The translations under genes were made by a program, and so were the position numbers. Below are positions 12,401 to 24,100 of a stretch of 64,000 bases of DNA, one piece after another (the first letter of the stretch is position 1; each line of letters begins with the position of its first letter). This DNA comes from Drosophila persimilis (taxonomy: Eukaryota; Arthropoda; Insecta; Diptera; Drosophilidae). The stretch covers positions 682,001-746,000 of the forward strand of contig NW_020825298.1 in assembly GCF_003286085.1 (NCBI RefSeq), read 5' to 3'. The notes beneath the pieces are model-generated. The model was not told where the DNA came from. It saw only the letters and a list, made by a program, of their open reading frames with translations, and made no database searches.

Positions 12401-15400
12401 GAGACATTTATTTTTTCACGATTTTCGCAAAAAATCATGATGGTTACATCATTAAAATTGCCAAAAATCGGTCTCATTTTCATAGGCGAGATTTTGATGC
12501 CGTTCGACAGTCTGGACCCTCACTATCTTGGAAGAGTTGGTCCTTCACCGATCGGCCCATAAATATCCCAGATATAGAATTTCGAACATTTAGATTTTGC
12601 ATTTTATTAGAATACCGGTTTTTTCTTCACGCTATATCTCTGCTATACGGCAGCCGATCGGAGTGCGGCATGTCTTTTCGTGACTGGGAGGGTCCTGGCA
12701 ATCGACTGTCATCGGAAACAGAGACATTTATTTTTTCACGATTTTCGCAAAAAATCATGATACATCATTAAAATTGCCAAAAATCGGCCTCATTTTCATA
12801 GTCGAGATTTTGATGCTGTTCGATAGACTCGACCCTCACGATCCTGGGAGAGTTGGTCCTTTAACAATCGTCCCATAAATAGTCGAGATATAGCCTTTTG
12901 AAGATTTAGATTTTGCATTTCATTAGAGTACTGGTTTTTTCTGAACGCTATATCTCTGCTATACGGCAGCCGATCGGAGTGCGGCATGTCTTTTCGTGAC
13001 TGGGAGGGTCCTGGCAATCGACTGTCATCGGAAACAGAGACATTTATTTTTTCACGATTTTCGCAAAAAATCATGATGATTACATCATTAAAATTGCCAA
13101 AAATCGGCCTCATTTTCATAGTCGAGATTTTGATGCTGTTCGATAGTCTGGACCCTCACGATCCTGGGAGAGTTGGTCCTTTAACAATCGTCCCATAAAT
13201 AGTCGAGATATAGCCTTTTGAAGATTTAGATTTTGCATTTCATTAGAGTACTGGTTTTTTCTGAACGCTATATCTCTGCTATACGGCAGCCGATCGGAGT
13301 GCGGCATGTCTTTTCGTGACTGGGAGGGTCCTGCCAATCGACTGTCATCGGAAAAAGGGACATCCATTTTTTCACGATTTTCGCAAAAAATTATGATGGT
13401 TACATCATTAAAATTGCCAAAAATCGGTATCATTTTCATAGTCGAGATTTTGATGCTGTTCGACAGTCTGGACCCTCACTATCTTGGAAGAGTTGGTCCT
13501 TCACCGATCGGCCCATAAATATCCCAGATATAGAATTTCGAACATTTAGATTTTGCATTTTATTAGAATACCGGTTTTTTCTTCACGCTATATCTCTGCT
13601 ATACGGCAGCCGATCGGAGTGCGGCATGTCTTTTCGTGACTGGGAGGGTCCTGGCAATCGACTGTCATCGGAAACAGAGACATTTATTTTTTCACGATTT
13701 TCGCAAAAAATCATGATGGTTACATCATTAAAATTGCCAAAAATCGGCCTCATTTTCATAGTCGAGATTTTGATGCTGTTCGATAGTCTCGACTCTCACG
13801 ATCCTGGGAGAGTTGGTCCTTTAACAATCGTCCCATAAATAGTCGAGATATAGCCTTTTGAAGATTTATATTTTGCATTTCATCATAGTACTGGGTTCTT
13901 CTGCTCACTATATCTCTGCTATACGGCAGCCGATCGGAGTGCGGCATGTCTTTTCGTGACTGGGAGGGTCCTGGCAATCGACTGTCATCGGAAACAGAGA
14001 CATTTATTTTTTCACGATTTTCGCAAAAAATCATGATGGTTACATCATTAAAATTGCCAAAAATCGGTCTCATTTTCATAGGCGAGATTTTGATGCCGTT
14101 CGACAGTCTGGACCCTCACTATCTTGGAAGAGTTGGTCCTTCACCGATCGGCCCATAAATATCCCAGATATAGAATTTCGAACATTTAGATTTTGCATTT
14201 TATTAGAATACCGGTTTTTTCTTCACGCTATATCTCTGCTATACGGCAGCCGATCGGAGTGCGGCATGTCTTTTCGTGACTGGGAGGGTCCTGGCAATCG
14301 ACTGTCATCGGAAACAGAGACATTTATTTTTTCACGATTTTCGCAAAAAATCATGATGGTTACATCATTAAAATTGCCAAAAATCGGCCTCATTTTCATA
14401 GTCGAGATTTTGATGCTGTTCGATAGTCTCGACTCTCACGATCCTGGGAGAGTTGGTCCTTTAACAATCGTCCCATAAATAGTCGAGATATAGCCTTTTG
14501 AAGATTTAGATTTTGCATTTCATTAGAGTACTGGTTTTTTCTGAACGCTATATCTCTGCTATACGGCAGCCGATCGGAGTGCGGCATGTCTTTTAGTGAC
14601 TGGGAGGGTCCTGGCAATCGACTGTCATCGGAAACAGAGACATTTATTTTTTCACGATTTTCGCAAAAAATCATGATGGTTACATCATTAAAATTGCCAA
14701 AAATCGGTCTCATTTTCATAGGCGAGATTTTGATGCCGTTCGACAGTCTGGACCCTCACTATCTTGGAAGAGTTGGTCCTTCACCGATCGGCCCATAAAT
14801 ATCCCAGATATAGAATTTCGAACATTTAGATTTTGCATTTTATTAGAATACCGGTTTTTTCTTCACGCTATATCTCTGCTATACGGCAGCCGATCGGAGT
14901 GCGGCATGTCTTTTCGTGACTGGGAGGGTCCTGGCAATCGACTGTCATCGGAAACAGAGACATTTATTTTTTCACGATTTTCGCAAAAAATCATGATACA
15001 TCATTAAAATTGCCAAAAATCGGCCTCATTTTCATAGTCGAGATTTTGATGCTGTTCGATAGTCTGGACCCTCACGATCCTGGGAGAGTTGGTCCTTTAA
15101 CAATCGTCCCATAAATAGCCGAGATATAGCCTTTTGAAGATTTAGATTTTGCATTTCATTAGAGTACTGGTTTTTGCTGAACGCTATATCTCTGCTATAC
15201 GGCAGCCGATCGGAGTGCGGCATGTCTTTTCGTGACTGGGAGGGTCCTGGCAATCGACTGTCATCGGAAACAGAGACATTTATTTTTTCACGATTTTCGC
15301 AAAAAATCATGATGGTTACATCATTAAAATTGCCAAAAATCTGCCTCATTTTCATAGTCGAGATTTTGATGCTGTTCGATAGTCTGGACCCTCACGATCC

Positions 15401-15700
15401 TGATAGAGTTGGTCCTTTAACAATCGTCCCATAAATAGTCGAGATATAGCCTTTTGAAGATTTATATTTTGCATTTTATCATAGTACTGGGTTCTTCTGC
15501 TCACTATATCTCTGCCATACGGCAGCCGATCGGAGTGCGGCATGTCGTTTCGAGATCGGGAGGGTCCTGCCAATCGACTGCCATCGGAAAAAGGGACATC
15601 CATTTTTTCACGATTTTCGCAAAAAATCATCATTAAATATGCCAAAAATTGGCCTCATTTTCATAGTCGACAGTCTGGAGAGTTGGTCCTTCACCGATCT
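9470..15700. repeat. 320-bp tandem satellite array, about 19.5 monomers
   Basis: The phrase CGGCATGTCTTTTCG or a close variant recurs at 9790, 10110, 10430, 10750, 11070, 11390, 11710, 12030, 12350, 12670, 12986, 13306, 13626, 13946, 14266, 14586, 14906, 15222 and 15542. The period is therefore 320 bp, with two 316 bp steps caused by the same 4 bp deletion (in the units starting 12670 and 14906). A first unit without this phrase starts near 9470, and a truncated, diverged unit closes the array at about 15640-15730. At least two subfamilies are present, distinguished by GGCGAGATTTTGATGCCG/TCACCGATCGGCCC versus GTCGAGATTTTGATGCTG/TTAACAATCGTCCC. Short ORFs recur in every monomer but show no independent sign of coding. 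Confidence 0.97.
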
Positions 15701-15759
15701 GGTCCTATTTATCTGAGATATAGCCTTCCGAATATTTGCATATCATTAAAGGAGTGTTA

Positions 15760-16300
15760 CTTTATAAAACTCTTCCTTTCTATTTAGCAGGTCGCACCCT
15801 CGGGTTGCTAGGAGTAACACTTGCGTTCCCGCGGTCACCGATGCGCTTGTTTACCAGGGGCATGATTCGGGACATGATTCTTGTCTCGCGAGGCTGTGGT
15901 CTTTTGTCCGACAATTTGGTCCGGCCACTGCCAAGGCCCTCTTCCTTGCCTTCCACGCTGTTTTCTTCGTCTTTCCAGTTCGCTCACTGTCGGTACCTCC
16001 TCCACGGGTGATTCCGCCGTAACTTCTCGTCCTCTGTGACAGCCACTGGCTGGCCTGTCGTGATGATGCTGCTGTGTAGCTGGCCTGACAATGTGGCGCC
16101 CGGTCCGCTGCAGCAGTGACCAGTGATCGACGGCGGAGTTGTTGGTTTACGCCAACGGGAAATAATGTCAGCCACCCCCCATTCATAAACCGCCGGATCA
16201 AACGCTGGGCTTCAGCTTCACGACGTGTAAGCGAATCCGTATATAATTTTGGACACATTTTTAATTTTATCTTCCTTCACACAGGACTTACATATGTACC
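15760..16300. other. GC-richer single-copy stretch between satellite and palindrome
   Basis: Base composition changes sharply from the AT-rich satellite. On the minus strand 15851-16258 is open for 135 codons, with Arg/Ser/Thr-rich content and no domain I recognise. It may be a fragment of a mobile element or of a gene carried in with the neighbouring duplication. It has no splice or start evidence strong enough to call a gene. Confidence 0.3.
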
Positions 16301-16308
16301 CTACGCTT

Positions 16309-16546
16309 TGCCAAAAACCATGTCGTATCTGATTTGCCCCAGCCAGACGGTCCCATCCAAGCATGAGCGAGGCGTTTTCGAGTCAGACCGAGTCTTATCC
16401 CAGCCAGACAGAATCGTATCTCAGTAGGACAGAAGCGCACCCATTGCAAGATTCACACCTAACCAGCCATCGTCATCGTTCAACCTGGCCATCGACAACA
16501 AGGACTTTGACTATGGCAACCAAGGGAGGGGCTATGAGGTCTACTA
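16309..16546 (+). pseudogene. Broken copy of a gene 3' end (left palindrome arm)
   Basis: This is the plus-strand counterpart of the right-arm exon. The terminal frame, ending DNKDFDYGNQGRGYEVY then TAG, is preserved. Upstream the frame is broken by a TAG near 16425, by a ~25 bp insertion (about 16360-16385) and by other stops. A poly(A) hexamer follows at 16636. The parent gene is not recognised. It is probably a decayed duplicate, although a splice acceptor upstream of the conserved tail cannot be excluded. Confidence 0.45.
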
Positions 16547-16635
16547 GATGCTAGATACACGCATCCATTCATTTAGATAGTAACTAAAACTGTTTTGCAC
16601 TTGTTTATTTATTTATACTAAGCTAAGTTTTGATG

Positions 16636-16641
16636 AATAAA
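16636..16641 (+). terminator. AATAAA in left palindrome arm
   Basis: This canonical poly(A) hexamer lies about 90 nt after the TAG of the left-arm gene tail. It points toward the palindrome centre. Confidence 0.5.
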
Positions 16642-16699
16642 ACTATTGAAAAATTATCCTTGCTGTATCCTTAATCCGGGAAACTATCCCGATTACAAA

Positions 16700-17350
16700 A
16701 AGGCGTGGCACGCCGAAATCGATTCACAAACAGTGGAGAAAACTAAATATTTTTAATTGGGGGAAAATGTCCTTGATCCTTGATAAGGACTAGCAAATCT
16801 GAAACATTTTTCCAATCACAGGAAGCCAATGCACGCCCAGATCGGTCCACAAATAGCCGAGAAAACTAAATATGTATGACTGGGGTTTTTGGAGTCCTTA
16901 TCAAAGGATCAGGGACATATATCTGATCAAGGGAAGCCATGGCACGCCTCGATCGGGCCACAAATAAAGGAGAAAACAAGATGTTTAGGTCTGGGGACAA
17001 TATCCTTGATCCTTGGTCCTTGATAAGGACTGCATTAGATCAAGGGTGCTGTTCCAAACACAAGAAGATGACGCATGTCCCGATCGGACCACAAAAAGTC
17101 GGGAAAACTAAATATGTATGGTTGGGGCGGTTGATGTCCTTACCGAAGGATCAAGGATCAAGATCTGAGCACGTGACAGCATACCGGCAAAAGCAATATA
17201 TATACGTCTGGAGTAAATATCCTTTATCCTTGGTCCATGATAAGGACTCTATTAAATCAGGGACATTTTTCCGATCACAGGAAGCCTTCGCACGTCCTGA
17301 TCGGCCTCAAATAACGGAGAAAACAAATCTAGGCTGTAATTCGTTATTTT
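16700..17350. repeat. Degenerate ~110-150 bp tandem units inside the left arm (mirrored in right arm)
   Basis: About five loosely similar units each carry a box like GATCGGNCCACAAATA followed by GGAGAAAAC. They alternate with CCTTGATCCTTGATAAGGACT or its complement, and several end in a GGAAGCC-like phrase. The same array appears in reverse at about 17595-18245. The ORFs here are a by-product of the repeat and I do not call them genes. Confidence 0.6.
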
Positions 17351-18302
17351 TGAAAATGTAGTTCAAGAAATCACCGATAGACTCGCGTCAAATGGCTGGG
17401 ATACCAGGCGAACAGAAACAAGCAGCAAGCAACTGTAGGAATTGCAAAAAAATCGCAGCATACCTAATGGGGGCTCGAAAAAAAATCATCGACCTTCTGC
17501 TGATTTCTGTTTGCCTGGTATCCCAGCCATTTGACGCGAGTCTTTTTTTGTACGGTGGCGCCCCTATCGGTGATTTCTTGAACTACATTTTCAAAAATAA
17601 CGAATTACAGCCTAGATTTGTTTTCTCCGTTATTTGAGGCCGATCAGGACGTGCGAAGGCTTCCTGTGATCGGAAAAATGTCCCTGATTTAATAGAGTCC
17701 TTATCATGGACCAAGGATAAAGGATATTTACTCCAGACGTATATATATTGCTTTTGCCGGTATGCTGTCACGTGCTCAGATCTTGATCCTTGATCCTTCG
17801 GTAAGGACATCAACCGCCCCAACCATACATATTTAGTTTTCCCGACTTTTTGTGGTCCGATCGGGACATGCGTCATCTTCTTGTGTTTGGAACAGCACCC
17901 TTGATCTAATGCAGTCCTTATCAAGGACCAAGGATCAAGGATATTGTCCCCAGACCTAAACATCTTGTTTTCTCCTTTATTTGTGGCCCGATCGAGGCGT
18001 GCCATGGCTTCCCTTGATCAGATATATGTCCCTGATCCTTTGATAAGGACTCCAAAAACCCCAGTCATACATATTTAGTTTTCTCGGCTATTTGTGGACC
18101 GATCTGGGCGTGCATTGGCTTCCTGTGATTGGAAAAATGTTTCAGATTTGCTAGTCCTTATCAAGGATCAAGGACATTTTCCCCCAATTAAAAATATTTA
18201 GTTTTCTCCACTGTTTGTGAATCGATTTCGGCGTGCCACGCCTTTTTGTAATCGGGATAGTTTCCCGGATTAAGGATACAGCAAGGATAATTTTTCAATA
18301 GT

Positions 18303-18308
18303 TTTATT
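18303..18308 (-). terminator. AATAAA in right palindrome arm
   Basis: This is the mirror image of the left-arm signal (plus strand TTTATT), about 90 nt after the right-arm TAG. The two duplicated gene tails are therefore convergent. Confidence 0.5.
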
Positions 18309-18396
18309 CATCAAAACTTAGCTTAGTATAAATAAATAAACAAGTGCAAAACAGTTTTAGTTACTATCTAAATGAATGGATGCGTGTATCTAGCAT

Positions 18397-18787
18397 CTAG
18401 TAGACCGCATAGCCCCTCCCTTGGTTGCCATAGTCAAAGTCCTTGTTGTCGATCACCATGTTGAAGGATGACGATGGTTTGTTAGGTGGAAATCTTGAAA
18501 TGGTTGCGCTGACTGGGATAAGACTCGGTCTGATTCTGATAGGACTGTCTGACTGGGGCAAATCAGATACGACATGGTTTGTGCGCCAAAACTGGCACAT
18601 CGATGTACTGCTAAAACTAATAATTCTATAAACTAGATACATATGTACATACATACATATGTATTTCGATGGATGATATGATGCGATGCGAGTGCAGAAA
18701 GTCCACGCCGGTTAGGAGCTCACGCGACAGACTTTACAAGATGGCAGTGTATTAATCTCTACTGATAATATATTCAGCGTACTCACC
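18397..18787 (-). CDS. Possible last exon(s) of an unrecognised gene (right palindrome arm)
   Basis: A minus-strand exon 18397-18610 is suggested by an acceptor (TTATTAGTTTTAG before 18610) and an open frame. The frame reads through NHVVSDLPQSDSP and FPPNKPSSSFN to DNKDFDYGNQGRGYAVY and TAG. Upstream, CCAG|GTGAGTACG at 18787 is a strong donor preceded by a frame reading YYRTPANTIIQ, which would make a 176 nt intron. Joining the two in that frame would instead give an early stop (QYIDVPVLAHKPCRI, then TGA), so the phase is unresolved. The conserved tail is shared with the left arm while the rest is diverged, which suggests that the tail is the constrained part. No family is recognised, and it may be a partial gene or a pseudogene. 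Confidence 0.3.
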
Positions 18788-18789
18788 TG

Positions 18790-19480
18790 GATTATGGTGT
18801 TGGCAGGCGTTCGATAATATATATTGTAAGGATTGTGCTACAGCATATAAAATCATTTTATTGTCTTTAATCTAACATATGTTAGACAAAAGTTTTCGTC
18901 TAGCTTTCTATAAATAAGGTAAACTTCTATTGTCAATGAAAGGATATTATTCATTTTTATTGAAATATATAGGTATGGCTTACGAAGACTTTCTGCTAAT
19001 TATCTACGCATTATTTTTTTGATTTTTCTGAAAATGTTCCGATTTTTTTCGTTTTTCTTTCAAGATATACCTACATTTCTTGATGTTGAAAAGTTGACGC
19101 ACTGGTAGTGGTTAGTGGTGCCAGTTGTTGAATGGACAAAAATGAACAATAAGTTTTTCTTAGCCCACTGAAACCACCTTTAAAGACCATCTCGATTTGT
19201 CTCTCATGCTCCTGGCAGCATAGTTACCCAATTCTAATGTTATATGGCTATAAGAGCATTTCTACACGACTTATACATTGCTGCATTGGACAAGAGGGTG
19301 GTCCTATGAACTTCAAGAAGGTGCATGGTGTGTGACCCAGAGAGGGGATCTGATACCAGTGTCAACTCATAGGAGCGCGAGTTAGGTGCCACTGTTAGCT
19401 TTACAGCTAAGCAGTCAGTGTTTTACAGTTATATACGTTAAATTTGATTTAACCAGGCCTTTATCTACGCCCCACAATGG
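18790..19480. other. Intergenic stretch, nothing recognised
   Basis: This is AT-rich DNA with one moderately GC-richer block (about 19190-19420). No ORF, RNA gene or repeat could be supported here. Confidence 0.5.
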
Positions 19481-21149
19481 AAACTTTTAATATTCTTGGT
19501 TTTTATTTTATTTTTTTATTATATTTTAGCAACAAGTTTATTGAATTTAGTTTCGTTCATATACTTTTTATGCTTAATTTCATTCAATTTTCCATATCCG
19601 ACTTCATACTTTTGTGAGTTTCTGTTACAATGTTTTATTCTTTTCCGTGACTGTTGTTCTTTTAGCTTACTCGTAGTTTTTTATATGTTACACAAAAATG
19701 TATGGCATAATCGTAAATTTTTAATCCGAATTTGTGTTTAAACTATATTCAAGCTGTTACTTAAATGTGTCGCTTGGGTTTTTTTTTTGGATATTCATAC
19801 ATTTATATATAGAAATAATATTCCTGGTGTGAAAATGTAGTATAGCATAGTTTCATTCCTTTTTTCTTCTTTACCTCTCCATCTTCGTCTCCCTTCTTTG
19901 CTTTTCTTGATTTTTACATACATACATACATACATAGCCATAGTCAAATTCATATACGCGTGTTTTTTCTGTAGTTCAATAAACTTAATTAATCGTTTTA
20001 TTTTGTAGATTTCCCTTTCAATAGGTGTATACCTCGACCATATACATTAATGTAAAATCTCAGACTTTAATTTTTAACTAAAGTGCACTACATACAGAAA
20101 TCGATCAGTGAAATGCGGAACTAAATCGAAGGTCTTCAGTTTGTTTTCAGTTTCAGCCGTGAATATAGCCGTTACAGGTATTGTAAAATAAGAGCAGACT
20201 TTACTAATAATTCCAAATAACTTAGATAATTTTATTTTGTATTTTCCTTAGAAGATCTTTTGAAGTTTAATATTTCGGCTAATTAAATATTTATTTACTT
20301 ATTCTCTGTCGCACTGTCGACAGACCGGACAGACCGTACGCAAATACTCGAACTCAAAAGCGGTTTCAGAAAATCCATTCCATTCCATTCATATTTCGTA
20401 TTTGCCATTTTCTTTTCGATCAATAATTATGCAACATTTACTTATCAACGCTTCGACAAGACAATCAAATGTAATCACAGTTTTATGTTTTCCTTCTTTA
20501 TATAAACTCATTTTCATTTAGCTATTTATTTCACTATTTTGAGTGTGTTTTTGTGTGTGTGTACTATATGTATGCGTGTGTGTGTGTCTGGTGTTTCTGT
20601 GTTGGTTGTAATGGATGTTCTTTGTAGTTCTTGAAGTTGTTTTTTGGTTGTTGTGTGGGTGGTAAAAAGAAAATATTAAAAGAGCAGTAATTACTAATTA
20701 CTTAAGTACATGCCTAGTCTTCATGTGCTTCAAAAACTCACCTCACCTATTCTCACCTTTCCCATCTCATGCCTAACCATTCCGATCCATGCCTTCACTT
20801 CCCATCTTTATGAACATCTCATCTCAACTCTCGACTCTTAACTGATCTCTTGCCTGTATTATCTTTCAACCTTATTTTTTTTAGAGTATTAATACTATTA
20901 CGTATTTAGAAAACTTTAAGAATATTGCACAACTTGTGAAAATGTTTACTTGACTGCCGTTTCTCATTTCGTTTTTAATTTTTTAAAAATATTTCCATTA
21001 ACATTTAATTCCTGAGTTGTTCATAATCGTTAGCATGATTATTACATTCTTTTTGTTGGTTTTTCATTACCAATATAATTGTAATACATATCGAAAAGAG
21101 TTGGTTTTTTTTTAAATGCATGTATACTTCTTCGTGAGTCTTGATAATG

Positions 21150-21156
21150 CCCTGAG
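21150..21156 (-). promoter_or_regulatory. miR-125 7mer-m8 seed match
   Basis: The plus strand reads CCCTGAG, so the transcript has CUCAGGG, complementary to miR-125 positions 2-8. It lies within the predicted chinmo 3' UTR. miR-125 is co-transcribed with let-7 in flies, and chinmo is a known target of this cluster. Confidence 0.6.
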
Positions 21157-24100
21157 TTTGCTTCGTTTAAAACTATTCTCTTTTTTTCCTTTTTCAAGTT
21201 TTTTTTTTACCTTTTACATATACATATATATATACGTAGTTAAAGTACATTTAAATACACATTCACATTCAAACGTTATTCTCAAAGTGTTCGACTGTTG
21301 TCACTTCTCAAACCATTCTTTCTTTCTTTCTTATTTGATTTCAAATGATGAAAACTTCGTTTGGTTGATTTGAAAACTTTGCAGTTCAGAACAAAGTTGA
21401 ATCGAATTCCCTTTTAACATAGACAAATATATCTCTTTTGTGTCATGTGTAACTCAAGTCTTGTTGCATTCAAATTTCAAATAAGGAACCAAAAAAGTGA
21501 CGGCTAATCAAAAAGATGATGAAAGAAACTCTTCGATCGGATGTAAACTAAAATTCAATCAACACTCAATCCTGAAAGTCACACCAACTGTCTTCACTTT
21601 TTCCTCAAAAGTTATTCCTATCTTTATTTTTACGTTATTCTTTATTCCGAAAAATTTGTACGATTTCATCTTTCTCATCGTTTTTATACATATGTATGTA
21701 TATCTTTAAATTTTAATTTATCTGCTAAATTTTGTTATTCGTTTTACCTGAAATTTTGTACTGTCTTTGTTCCAAAAGTTTTTTGTAGGCTTCTTTTTGT
21801 TTGTTTTTTGCATTAAGTGTGACCTACACATACATAATTACTAAAAAGATATACATAAATCCAACTGAAAAAATGAAAATATATAACTAAAACAAATATA
21901 ACGTGTACACACATATATTAAATTTAATTTGTACTCGCTGCGATTTCTCATGTTAGACAAATTTACAACAACTTGATTTACACATTAAGAGGGGTGTAGA
22001 GACGTGTATTGTACTGTACCCTATAGGAGGTGGATAGGATATATAGTCGGATATCGTATGCACAAATACAACTAATTAAAGGAAGAATTCTCTTCCTCCA
22101 ATTTCGCATTGAACTGAACTGTAAAGTCGCTTAGGCCTAAACACATTGATTTCCATTTCATTAATTTCGATAATTATAAAATTTTAGTATACATATTTTC
22201 GTTACAATTAAAATCGAAGGAGGGAGCGGGGAGTAGGAATTCCATATGTTGTCAGAGTGTACTGTAAAGGGAGAAATTTTGTGGAATGAAAATTGCCAAT
22301 TACGAGAGGTTTTTGTGTTGTTTTTTTTGTTTTTTGTTTCTGGGGTTTAACATTTATTTAGTTGCATTTTTTTTTTAGCATTTACGTGTGTTTAGATTAT
22401 AAATTTAGATTTAATCGTAAGGGTTACAAATTAGAAAAATGTGTGTTTGAACAAGCCAATTTGTTGCGATCGTACAGAACAAACATGAAAAATGATTAAA
22501 AATTATAAAAAAATATATATTACATTAATTTGCCTCCTCCTAAACATAAACTGGGTTCGGTTCTGTGCTTCCTTATAATCTTGTGCTGTTCTTCGCATTT
22601 TTTATAGTTATTTGAAATAACTTAGATAAAGTAATGTAATCATAATAGGTAATAGGTGGTGGGTGGGGTGGACTGTAATGGGGTTTTGAGACAAACGGTA
22701 CGGTCACAAAAATAAAAATAAAATTGAAATTGAATCATAATCGTAAGTACAATTGGCTTGTTGCGGGGAGGACTTCCGTGGGTTGCGTTGTTGTTGCACT
22801 AAACATTTAATAGAAAAACAATTACTAACAAAAATATATAACAAAAATTACATCGATCTCTTACAAAATGTTTCGTGCACTAAATTTCATTTGAAATTTA
22901 ACTTAATTTTCTTTTGTACCTGTGCACACACTATTATGTACTATATATTTGTATGTATATCGCTATCATTTTCTTCTCGTTACGGTTTTTGTGTTTGCTT
23001 AAAAATAGTTTTTACAACGCAAGAGGGGTAGGGGGTAACTAAACTGATTCCAGAATTACGAATATACAATACACAATACACTCTTTAATATAGTTTTTAT
23101 GTACAATAATGTTTTGCGACTCTCTTCTGGGAGTCACGCTTCGTGTGCTTTTCTGTACTGTACGCTCTAAATGCAAAATGGCGACATTTGTTTTTGTTTT
23201 TTTATTTTACGTTTAGATTAAGTTAATTATGCTTTCGGGGAATATTTCTTTCCTGTTTTTTTTTGCAAACATATTTTACAAAGAAATTATTTTACGCCTT
23301 CTTGTCGAAAAGTTGGGCCTAAATTCTGATTATAGATACAAATATTTTTCCTTTTTTTAATTTTTCTCTTTGTTTTCTTTTCAAATAAATATTTACGTTT
23401 GTATAATATTTGATGCATATATATAGATTTCTTTTGCATGTGTCTAATAATTGTTACATATTTTCGTTTTTGTTTTGTTTTTGTTTTTTTTTTTAGCCAA
23501 AGTTTAAGCCTAAAATTGTTGGTTTTTGCAATTAGTTTGCTTGTTTACGCAAGTTTCTTTTAGAAAATTTTCCACTTTCGTTAGGTAGAAATGTTTTAAC
23601 TTCTCATTTTGTTTTTATAACCGTTTGGGGTTTCAATTTCGTTTAGTTTTAGAGTTTTTCTTGGCCTCTGGGCACTCGGCTCAAGGAAAAGTATACTTTC
23701 ATTTAACTGTGTTCGTTTTTCTTGCTATCCTTTTTTTGTGGATTTTCTTTATTTCGTTATTTTCTTTTTTTTTGTTTTGTTTTTTTTTTTGTAAATTTGG
23801 TAGCCTTAAATAATTTCTTTGTATTTTTGTTTATAGTAGGATCATATAGAATTATGTGTGTGTGTTTTTTTTATTTAGTTCATGCCTCATTTAGTTGCTT
23901 TGCCAAAAATGTATGTATACAAATGATCTTAATCCTGGTCGTACTCGTATTTCGCCTACATCTGCTCTGCTCTCCAGACATACTCGTACATGGTAAAATT
24001 GTAGGATACTCATATATATCCGTATAATTAGAGATTAGGCGAAAGTATATTTTTTTTATGTTTTACGTTTAATTTTTAAATTGTGTAAGCTTCAGCGCAT

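Larger units (their letters stand above)
16309..18588. repeat. Large inverted repeat (palindrome): 1.1-kb arms, ~70-bp spacer
   Basis: The left arm is about 16309-17429 and the right arm about 17498-18588. Between 16636 and 17361 the arms are in exact register with 17583-18308, every position pair summing to 34944. They encode the same 140-codon ORF residue for residue (16939-17361 plus, 17583-18005 minus). One mismatch was seen further out (GAGG versus GCGG near 16538/18406). Near the centre the right arm holds a 22 bp segment (GGGCGCCACCGTAC...) absent from the left. Beyond about 16530/18410 the arms diverge with indels. The near-identity implies a very recent inverted duplication or ongoing gene conversion. 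Confidence 0.95.

Noticed and set aside
9470..15700. CRISPR-like regular repeat array
   Set aside because: The 320 bp monomers are contiguous with no unique spacers, in an animal genome. It is a satellite.
15851..16258. Arg-rich 135-codon minus ORF as a retrotransposon gag
   Set aside because: No zinc knuckle, protease or reverse-transcriptase motif and no LTRs seen. It is kept only as an unexplained GC-richer stretch.
16939..18005. Two identical 140-codon ORFs facing each other
   Set aside because: They are the same repeat DNA read from each palindrome arm. The frame follows the GATCGG/CCTTGATCC repeat units and has no start context or domain, so it is reported as a palindrome rather than as genes.
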